Shown here: piece by piece, positions 37,396-48,700 of the stretch
Position numbering within the stretch: position 1 is the first letter of the stretch
Layout of the letters: each line of letters starts with the position of its first letter
From: Bactericera cockerelli
Taxonomy: Eukaryota; Arthropoda; Insecta; Hemiptera; Triozidae
Length of the DNA stretch: 64,000 nucleotides
Direction of reading: 5' to 3'
Assembly: GCA_024516035.1 (NCBI GenBank)
Contig: CM044967.1
Span: 1,086,383-1,150,382 of the forward strand
Position numbers and translations under genes: made by a program
The notes under the pieces: generated by a model
Databases searched by the model: none
What the model was told of the DNA's origin: nothing
The model's input: only the letters and a program-made list of their open reading frames with translations

Positions 37396-37601
37396 CTATG
37401 CAGTTGTCTGGACTGGGCTATTTCTCAAATGCGAAGGTCTTCTGTCCCTTGTTGTTAGTCTGATTGGGTAGCCATGTACACTGCGCATGAGCAGATCCAC
37501 TTTCAACTTGATGTCCTCCATTTTGACATCCGTGTGAACTTTGAATTGACGGAGAATCGTCGATATCGTGACCTTCATGGAAAGCATGGCATATTTTGAA
37601 C
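37396..37601 (-). CDS. P450 exon 12: C-terminus
   Basis: After a TTATTACAG acceptor it reads GSKYAMLSMKVTISTILRQF through to TAG at 37398-37396. This is the L-helix and C-terminal beta region of CYP4-type proteins. The tail beyond GYPIRLTTR is short and unremarkable. Confidence 0.9.
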
Positions 37602-40600
37602 CTGTAATAAAAAAGTAATGTATGTCGGTTCCGGGGCTGAATACCTGAAAAATGGGGGTTTTTAAAGGGCATAAAACTCTTTCACAGGATCCAATTTAAA
37701 ACAATGCCTGTGTTTGAATCAGCAAAAAATTTCCCCCAAAAAAGTTATTTTATATTTTAAAAAAAGGTTGTTAAAACCTTTAAAAAGTTTGGTTTTTTAC
37801 TATTAGGTGTACACAATAGTTTTTTCCTACTGCCGGCGTGGTCCTAAAGATTCTCTTATTTTGCATGAACTTTAAACATGGTCTCATTTATTGGATTTAA
37901 TAACATTTAGAGGGAAGTATTGTTTTTTTTTTAATGAACAATTATTTAAAGAGAGGTCTATAACAATCGAAGTCTTTGCCCCTAGTATTGTTTTAACGGG
38001 GGAAATTTCCAAATTTATGACTAGATTTCGCCTGTAAATTTCGCCATAATCAGTCCGTGTCCGGTCGACTGTACTTGGATGTTGCTCTGCAGGAAACTCG
38101 AGTTACCTATACATCCCCTGGCTCCCCCACTGAAAGCAATGAATGAATATCTGTGTCTTGCTGCGATGGCTTCAGGCGTGAAGTTGTCTGGATTGAATAC
38201 TTTAGGATTCTTGTAGTACTTCTCATTGTGATGTGTGTTGACGGGAGGAATGATCACGTTACAGTCTTTTGGAAGCGTGTACGCGGCTGTGGATAAAAGT
38301 AAACCATCGATTTAAAAACAATAAAGTTTTTTTTTAAGTTTTTTAAAAGTTATCATATTTGTGTTAATCACTTTTGTGATATCACGACTACTCAAACTAG
38401 CTTTACTAAATCTACGATGAAACTGGGACTTGAACCACCGACCTCCAGGTTACGCTGCCTTATCGATCAAGCTACTGAGGTCGGTAGATTTAAAAACAAT
38501 GAATAGATTAAGAACTCCCAATGCTCTCTGGACATCTTATGTGAAGCACTTCCTCATTAGAAAATGGCGGACACCATATGCTATCAGCATGGTGTGCGCT
38601 TTTTTCTATTAAGTTTTTTTCCCCCTCATGTATTTGAGTATGTGACCACATAATAATAAGACCAAGAGTCTAAGAGACTAAGGGTTAGGTGGTAGAAAAC
38701 GCTTTGAGCATTAACCTCGCCTGGTGGTTACCTTCCACTAAAGAGTATTCTTATTATGCTATTTCCTACGCAGAAGGGGTGCTTCAGTTCTCGTCATTTA
38801 CTTTCTAAATCTATGAAATAAATAGGATATTAACAGCTAACAGCATAGATTTAGAAAGTCGATAACGAACTCGTGTTTTGGGCAGAAATTTTTCAAGAAA
38901 CCCCTGAAAAAAGTATGTAATCCGCGTAGCCAGGGGGAGTTTTGGGGAGATTTTTTTCAAGAAACCCCTGAATATAGTATGCAAACCGTAAGATTCAAAT
39001 AAATAGTACATCCAACAGCCCTCAAAACCCCCTTCTGAAATTTGAGTCTAGCACTCAGGCGTTTTCGTCTGACAGTAGTACTTACGATTAAGTGAGTGTC
39101 ACCCGAAAACGCCTGACGAAATAATCCAGGCCACGTCAGGCGTTTTCGCCTGACGAAAAATCATCCTCGTCAGGCGAAAACGTCTGACATCATGGGCATG
39201 TCATGCTTTTACCCCTTGGCACGCAATGTGTTAAGCATTTTCTACCACCTAACTAACCCTCTGAGTCTTATTATTATGTGGTCACAAACTCAAATAAATG
39301 AGGAAAAATTCATTCATTGGTGAGATTCAAACCAACGGATCCCTACGATACCTGGATTGCCAGACTAGCGCCTTAACCACTTGACTACCAATGCACGGTA
39401 GTCTATTTATTATTCAACAATTTTGATCAATCTTTATTTACAATTTTTTTATATACAGATACAGTGAAAAGGTAGAATTAATGAAAGGTACACAAAGTTT
39501 GATCAAGGGTGGTGATAATGCCTTTGGCATTCTATTTGTTACTCACCAATCTGTATTTTAACCTTTAATAAATAAAGGTTACGTACGATACCTGGATTGC
39601 CAGACTAGCGCCTTAACCTCTTGAATACGGATGCACGGTAGTCTATTTGTTACTCACCAATCTGTATTTCCTCGGTAACCTTTCTCAGGAAGATGGGCCC
39701 CACAGGGAACAGGCGTAGTGTTTCCCTCAGGACTTGTTCCAGGTAGATGAGCTTGCCTAGGTCCTCAAGCTCAATAGGGCTGTCGGAGTCTCCGAATATG
39801 CTGTAGATTTCATCATACACTTTATCCTGAAGAGAAAGAGAATTTTTTTGAAGATTTATTTATCGTATGGCTTTATTACACATCTCAAAGTGAGAAGACA
39901 CATGTAACATATATGTAATAAACTTGATAAGGAAATCTGATGGTAGTGACTGTCTGATCGCCAAAATTGTCAATACTTTCGCCGCATGTCAATGCGTTGC
40001 CCAGGGTGAACCACGAATGGATCGCTAACGAACACTAGCGAACATAAAGTTCGGGAGTAACCATGTTCATGCTCACGTTCATGAAAGAGAATAATTATCT
40101 GAGAAAGAAACGTATGAAATACATAAGGCTTGTTTGACTGCTGGAGAAAAGGGACTTTTCAGTCTTAGCTCGGCAGTATAAACAAGGTTTTTTTTTTTAA
40201 AGATGAGTGTTTCACAGCCTTTTTTATTTCGTAGCCATGAAACAGGAGCTACTGTAGACGCTTGTGGTCTGTGTTGTAGCCTACCCATCCCGTATGGCTC
40301 CCCTCTGATGGGCGAGAAGTGACACAATACTTCCCATTTAGGTGCTGGGTCAACACGAGCTCACCGGAAGGTATCCCTTACAAACAACTGTAACCAAATT
40401 TTTTAATACAATTTTTTGTCGGCGCGGGGGTTTGAACCCGGAACCTTCCGCATGGCAAGCGAGTGCTTAACCACTGAGCTATTTGTGCGCTCTATATTCT
40501 ATTCTATTATCTGCCAGAGAATGTGGATGTCTTTTTGAACTCGACGAATTTGTAGATTTTTGACATTGTTATATCAAACTTGTTTCATTGTTTTTTTTTT

Positions 40601-42668
40601 TTTTTAATTCGCCACATTGTATTTTAGATAGGGTCCTTACATAATATATTGATGTAAATAATAAAGTTGTGGGACTGAGCATCTTCAGAAATTAAAATTT
40701 TTCAAGCCTGATTAAATAAATTAAAATCTACCTGCTAGGCTCGAGAAAGTCTGCTTCATGTGATATGCTCCCTGATGGACAATGTTAACTATTTAGTTAT
40801 TTACCTACTCTTTGGAAGATTCTCAAGTAACTTACTTGGACCTCTGGGTGCATTCCTAACAGAGTGAGACAGAAACAGTTTGTCAATGCAGAAGTTTCGC
40901 TGCCCTGTCGAAAAAAGAAGAATAAAATATAAATTAGTAATAGTTCATTGTAAACTTTGTAAAATATCCCAATTAGGTACTATCTCGAGTTTAGAAAAGT
41001 TACTGACCTTTTTTCCAGCAACTTTCTCAGCAACTGACCTTTTTTTTCAGCAACTCATAATCCCCAAATCTCCCTTTCAACCGTCACACAACGCACTCTG
41101 ATTGGTTATTGCGTTCAAATTAACCAATCAGAGTGCGTTGTGTGACAGTTGAAAAGGAGATTAGGGGATTTTGAGGGCGAGAGTGTTTTCTGGAACGAGG
41201 GCATGGACGGCATGGTGGTATTTTTTTCCTTTTACTTTCCCTTTTCCCAAACCCACTTGGAGTCGGCATTTGCTTCATGAATCCTTTCCTCGTACTCACT
41301 TTTAGGGATAATGTCCACTTAGATATTACTCTAATCCTGATTTATAATTTGGCACTTACTTTTCATCTCGTGGTGCTGTGATAAGAAAATAACATCTGGT
41401 TTACAAAATATCAATAAATTGCTACCGCGGTTACAACTTGATATGTGATGGAACTTATAATATTCTTTAGTGGAAGGTTACCACCAAGCGAGGTTAAAGC
41501 ATTCTTTACTACCTAACCCTCAGAGTCTTATTCTTATGTGGTCATATATACTAAAATAAGGAGGAATAATTCATGCATTGGGTGGGATTCGAACCCTACA
41601 AAGGGTTGGGTGAAAGAGATTACCACGGGCAATAACCCCGCCCTTTAGGTAGGCTTCATGCTCTTTTTTTTTCTTGTTTCTTTGTTTAATCTATTTCTTT
41701 TTTCTTTATAATTTCATTGTATTTTACTGTATATAATTTTGTCTTACCTGATAAAGCATACTATAATAATAATAATACGCTACCTGGATTACCAGACTAG
41801 CACCTTACCACTTGACTACCAATGAGCAGAACTTACAATCTGGAGCAGAACTTACAATCTGGACCAAAACATTCAAAGGTAAGAATGAAAGTCTTACCCC
41901 GATCATCATGGTGATCACTTCATCTCTGATGTCCGAATCCGAGAAATGAGCCCCGGCGTCTTTCAGCTCCAAAAGAATGTCTAGAAATACTTTCAATTTT
42001 TTCGCATCTGTGAAAATTGTAGACAAAACACAGTCGTGGATTTAAACGATACTCTGGTTAGTACTTCGAAGTGTTAAGAAATACATGAACATCCACTATA
42101 CTTAACCGTCATACAACAAACTTAACCGTCATCTACTTCAAACTAAACAGTGAAACGTTAACGTCTAACAGTCAAACGTTACCTAACCCAGATTGTTAGG
42201 CCAACAATACGAGGAATACAAAATCAAAACATTGCATGCAAAACAATATTGGCTAAAAGATAAATTACCTACAGGAATTATTATTAATTTTATTAAATCA
42301 ATTTATTGATTTTACGTCTGACATAAAATATTGCCTACAAAATCAATATTTAGGTGCATACTGAACACGCAATTACCTACAAAATCAATGTTGATACAGA
42401 ATAACTGAAAGTAAAATAGATGCAAATGCTTAAAACTATTAAAGTCCGAATAAAACAAAGTAACAAACATACAAGTAAAATCTCAAGAATTCAAGATTAT
42501 TAGATTTTATCTCTTCCTTCCCCCTTCCCATCTCCTCCCTCCTTTCTCCTCTCTTTCTTACTCTTTCTCTCTCTCTTCTCTTTCTCTCTCTTTTTCTCTC
42601 TCTGTTTCTCTCTCTCTTTCTCTCTCTCTCTCTCCTCTCTTTCTTGCTCTTTCCCTCTCTCTTCTCTT

Positions 42669-42723
<55 letters not shown>

Positions 42724-45700
42724 TCTCTTTAGGAGATGTACAATTTATGTAAATTTATTTTGAAATCAATAAAGTATCAATTCAATTCAATTTTCTCTCT
42801 CTCTCTCTCTCTTGCTCTAATCTGTGGGTCCATTTCGCCAGCACCACCACCTTTAAAATGTAATGTTTTTTTTACATGGCTAATTTGTGCTTATTTTGTG
42901 CTTCTTTGTGCTTCAAACCCCGAATTTTGTGCTTCAACGATGAGGGCGCTACGCCCATTTCAATTTGGTGGTGCTGGGGAAACGGTAGAACCCACACTTT
43001 CGAAACGTAATGTTTTTTTTTACATGGCTAATTTGTGCTTATTTTGTGCTTCTTTGTGCTTCAAACCCCGAATTTTGTGCTTCAACGATAAGGGCGCTAC
43101 GCCCATTTCAATTTGGTGGTGCTGGGGAAACGGTAGAACCACCACTTTCGAAACGTAATGTTTTTTTTACATGGCTAATTTGTGCTTATTTTGTGCTTCT
43201 TTGTGCTTCAAACCCCGAATTTTGTGCTTCAACGATAAGGGCGCTATTGCGATTTTTCGGAGACCCCCTCCCCCACACCCATTTCCCCAGCACCACCACT
43301 TTTGATTCGTAATACTTTTTTGATGTCAAATTAATCCTTGAATTTTGTGCTAATTTGTGCTTCAAACCCCGAATTTTGTGCTTCAACGATAAGGGCGCTA
43401 CGCCCATTCCACTTCGGGGGCCCCTGGGGAACCACCAGAACCACCACTTTCGAAACGTAATGTTTTTTTTACATGGCTAATTTGTGCTTATTTTGTGCTT
43501 CTTTGTGCTTCAAACCCCGAATTTTGTGCTTCAACGATAAGGGCGCTACGCCCATTTCAATTTGGTGGTGCTGGGGAAACGGTAGAACCACCACTTTCGA
43601 AACGTAATGTTTTTTTTTACATGGCTAATTTGTGCTTATTTTGTGCTTCTTTGTGCTTCAAAGCCCGAATTTTGTGCTTCAACGATAAGGGCGCTACGCC
43701 CATTTCAATTTGGTGGTGCTGGGGAAACGGTAGAACCACCACTTTCGAAACGTAATGTTTTTTTTACATGGCTAATTTGTGCTTATTTTGTGCTTCTTTG
43801 TGCTTCAAACCCCGAATTTTGTGCTTCAACGATAAGGGCGCTATTGCGATTTTTCGGAGACCCCCCTCCCCCACACCCATTTCCCCAGCACCACCACTTT
43901 TGATTCGTAATACTTTTTTGATGTCAAATTAATCCTTGAATTTTGTGCTAATTTGTGCTTCAAACCCCGAATTTTGTGCTTCAACGATAAGGGCGCTACG
44001 CCCACATAAAGTTCTCAACAATTGTCTACAAATTCTCTCCCTAACTTTGTGAACTGCACAGTGTAGCCAGATGTTCAAACATCTCTGAGCATGCAGGGTA
44101 CCATTCAATTTGCGCGTGGGATTTTTTCATTCCGTATGTATTCAAATTATTGAACAAAGCATATAAATTAACTATTAGCAATACGATTAGTATCTAAGTA
44201 ACTACTAAACATAGTAAAATTAAATAGATATGTATCTAAATAGATATGTATATGTATCTAAATGGATATATATTATGTATAATAATAATATAAAGATCAT
44301 AACGTTAAATTATGTTCATCAGAGATACTTGAATGCTTTATTATACTTACTTAATATGAATTGATGTTTCATCTATCCTTTATTTTTCGAGGGATTAAGT
44401 TTTTGGAACAACAACAAAAATAAATTGCCTACCATACCCTAATCAGGCTGGGCACGAACCAATTGTAAAATTAAATAAAGATCCCAGTAAGAAAAAGTCA
44501 TTGCAACAAATTTCAGTGAGCTATACGGGGATAAAGGGGATACGGACTAAATTCAGAGAAACCCAGGCCTGGGTGATACTGTATGGAAGTGGAAGCTCTG
44601 TATAAGATAATATACTATGTATATACAATATACCTATTCATTAGTAAATAATATACAATATACTCTAAGAAAAAAAATGCTAACGAAAAACTTTAGGTAA
44701 GGGGTAGGTCGATACTAAGACATATTCCGTGGTTTAACGATTGTGACTATAGCCCGAGGTCTAGAAATCCTTAGTTCAATCTCGGGTTGTGCTAAAAGAT
44801 TCTACCAATTTTTTTCCTCCCAACACGTGAGACCGCTATTTCGGGCCAACCTAGGCTGATAGAGATTAATTGATATTTATTTCGCAATCTTATTGCCTTT
44901 TTCACATATTTAAAAACAATATTCTGCACTCCTTTTTGTACATACATCATTCTCGTCCAACATACATCCTGAGATCATTGAAATTGATTTCTTAGTGGTT
45001 GTGTAGATATCTTTGTGAAAAACTTGAATGACACTAAAATATATCAAAAAGATTGACATTAATGAAGTTTAAAATTAAAAATATTTGAAGAATTTTGAGA
45101 GAGAAAATTGAAAACTGCAGCCGTACAGGCGCCTGGCTAAAAGTATAGTAGATTAATATGAGTAGTTGGTACGATTTCCAGCGAATGGAGTGTAAAACCC
45201 CCGTCCTGACTACTTATTATACATCAGATCAATTATATTATACAAAAACCAAATATAGAATCAACTTGTCAAAATATTCTCATTCATTCGGTTGGAGAAG
45301 TAATTGGGTAGTTTCCACTTAATGCCTACGAGAATCAGGTCAGAAAATAATAGATAGGTACAATGATACATTGTACTTGTAAAGTATGTAGGTAGCTATT
45401 GTGTTAGCAAACATACCCTTCTTGGGCTAATTGTCGGAACCAGCTAGGCAGGTACCTACTCATGAATTCTGTTGTGTGAGACTTTTTTTTGTTATACAGG
45501 GTGATATACTTACGTAATTATAAATTTAATTGGCATTCAATAAAAAAATCTGGTCTTTTTTTATTGATGGTATTACACTTATGGAGTGTACCTATCGGTA
45601 TATTAGTGTGCATCTATATAGGTACAATAAATTGCGCTTTGCCAGCCTCCGTGGCGTAACGGTTATAACTACTGCCCATAGTCCAGAGGTCTCGAGTTCG

Positions 45701-48700
45701 ACTCCCGGTTGGGGCAGACTTTTCGAATTCTGTCCCCTCCAAAGTCGTGAGGCTGGCATTTCCGGCCCTACCCAGGCTTGGTGAGGTTAATGTGGGTAGC
45801 TGGTACGATTCCCAGAGAATGGAGGGTAAAACCCCCGTCCTGACTATCTATCTCAAATCAGGACATTAAAACCGAATAGAATCAACTCGTCACAATAGAT
45901 CTAATTAGGTCGCATCAGTGTTAATTGTAAGGGTTTTAATGAAAACCCTGCAACCAGGTTAGTTAATAATAATAATAATTGCGCTTTCAAAGTGTACATT
46001 TTTCAAAGGAACAATATATGAGTTCTTCAGTTCTGAATTTTTTTATTGTGTTTCAGTAAAATAATTTCTTATCTAAAAATTAATTTCATTGGGCTTATAT
46101 CGTAGTGGTATATCAAGAGCACAAATGAAACCTTGATAAGAATTGTAAATATTAAAATAAAATTTCAATTTTGTTGTTTGTGTTACCGTGAATACCGTTA
46201 GTTAAGTCAGAGTTTTGAAGCTTATACCTACATAGTGATTAAATGGATAGAGCCAACAACTTTTTTAAAATTATAATTGATGAATGTCGCCTAATCGTAT
46301 TACTCATAATGACTAAAACTTGTAATTTTCGTTGTTCATACAAACAGTAACCCTAATTTAAATATGTATGTGCTTGTCCGAATCCCAAAAGTGAGGATAA
46401 GTTTTCGGGTCCCGGCTGGGTTTCGAACTCGAAGCCTCTGGTTTACGAGACCGACGCTACTACTTGACCACTGAGCAGCCGCGAGACTTGTTGAAAAGTA
46501 TATAATTTACGTGTCCTATATCATTTACATCACCCTGTAGTTTACGGTCGAATTGCTTTTACCTCAAGGGTTGCAAAGTTTAAAACTGACCTGTCTTCAC
46601 AAGCATTTCAACAAAAATATTGTTGGTTCAATATTCGGTATTGGTCCTAATTGATTCCCAGAAAAAAGGGGGTGGTCAACAATGAAAAAAATGTTTATGT
46701 AAAGTAATTCATGACTTTGGTTATACAGGGTGTAGCAGTCAGATTAACCATCAGATACCCCCTATTTAGATAATTCAAAATAATTGTTTTAAGAGACTAC
46801 CCCTAGTCAATTAATCAATGTTATCATGCAATTTTATTATATTATTAATAATAAGAGATCGACAAATACGAATAATTATTATCTAATATAATTATTAGAT
46901 AATAATTATGTAAATAATATAGGTAATTATTAATAATTATGTAAATGAATGCGCCGCAGACTCTAATTGTGACTAACATTTTCAATTTAATTATGCAAAT
47001 ACCTATGTATATCTGGTTTAGTGGTCTATCCACTAAACGTATATTTTTGCTCAGGAAAAATTTCTCGAAAATTAGTATTCTTAATTGGACCAGATAGAAT
47101 TCCGCTTGATGCAGACTTTCAGAAAGATTGAATAAACTGTTGTGCCACCACATGGGTATAGTGCCAACACACGACACTGGTCACTCAACAGTAACAGTTA
47201 GCTAAAAATCTCAAAATCATTAGATTTGATCTAGAAAATGTATTTAGACTGATTTTTTTGTTGCTTACTGGGTTCTTAAAACAGTTAGGGTAGAGTAATC
47301 TAAACATGAGATATATAGTATCATACATAATGATTCCTATACTGTCATTCTTAAATTTACGTGTTCACGTACCCTTTTTCTGTGTTTCTATATATTATAT
47401 TGCGAAATCACCCCGTATTCATAATACAATCACCCTGTATTTACTCAGGGACGCATTGCAGTCATCTCAAGGATTAGATACCTGGTACTTAGGTACTTAC
47501 TCTGTGTAGTCCAAAATTTTTTTTTTTCCGCCCCGAATTTTTTTTTTTTTTTTCCGCCCCTAATTTAACCTGTAGATAGCAATGGCTATTTTTAGAAATA
47601 CCTGTAAGTGTAAAGGTTGACGAAGAGCTGAAAAGTCAACAAAAACGTCCACTTTGGTTCATTCCTCTTTAAAACTCAGACCCTCATTCACCACCACAGC
47701 TTTTGACGAAGAAGTAGGCGCGTAGCTCGGGGAGTGTTTCTGGGAGAACTCCAAAAATAGATAGGTATTAATTTTTTGTTGTTGTTCAAAAACCATAAAA
47801 AAAAATCCTACCAAAAAGTACTATCATTCTGAAAATTCTTATACACCAACCCAGGCTGGGTAAGGTTAGCGTCACAAGGGTTGAACTTCGCTTAAAGTTT
47901 GCTTTATTTATGTTATGGTTATGACAAACGGAAAATGGTGTATTCAACGTGCCATGGACGTTGTATAACTAAAATAGACATATTATGTAAAAAAAATTCT
48001 GCCATTCAGAAAAATCCTTCTAGTATGACACAGGCTGGGTGAGGTTTACGTGGAAAATCCTCTTAACCTCACCTACCCTATGTTGAGCCGTGAAAAGCCT
48101 GCATCTCAAGAGTTTAAATTTGAATGGTCACCCTCTTCACTAGTGTATGTATGACTTTACTTGTGGTGAAGCACAAGGCCTCTTCACAATTTTTGTGCGT
48201 AGCGTAGAATTACTAAGAGCCTCCTGTACTTTTCGAATTCTATTACATTAATTTCTTTTTACTCTGGTAATGCCGCCACTAGTCGTTACTCATACAAGTA
48301 ACTACTCATTTTTCCTCACGAGGTATGAGTGAACCCCGAACATCCAAGTACAGAGCAGAAAAATTACTGCGCCGGTGGGAATCGAACCCAGGTCACCATG
48401 CGTGTAATGCCTAGCGCGCTAACTCACTCTGCCACAGTGACTACCCCTCTTCACTAGTGTTTGCTTAACAGTCGTGACAGAACGGTAACTGAAGTATTCA
48501 ACAAGTCTATCATATTGGCATAAATTAATTTTGTAAAAAATATAAAGCTCTAACACCACAGTACTGTTTCTATGGCTTGGCTGTCGAAACACTAGAACCA
48601 TTTTCTCGGCAGTTTAAGTCTTTGGTAGACGTGATTTCAGATACGTTACAACGCACATGTGATGATACCAGGGCCGGGGCATTCTTAAGCCAACGACTGT

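Noticed and set aside
39040..39205. CRISPR-like repeat array
   Set aside because: The palindromes vary in spacing and orientation and the context is a eukaryotic intron; no spacers of uniform length.
42736..43903. Open frames encoding repeated FTWLICAYFVLLCASNPEFC-like peptides
   Set aside because: They arise from the ~150-bp tandem units, recur in the inverted array at 49796-50812, contain no domain and lie in a P450 intron.
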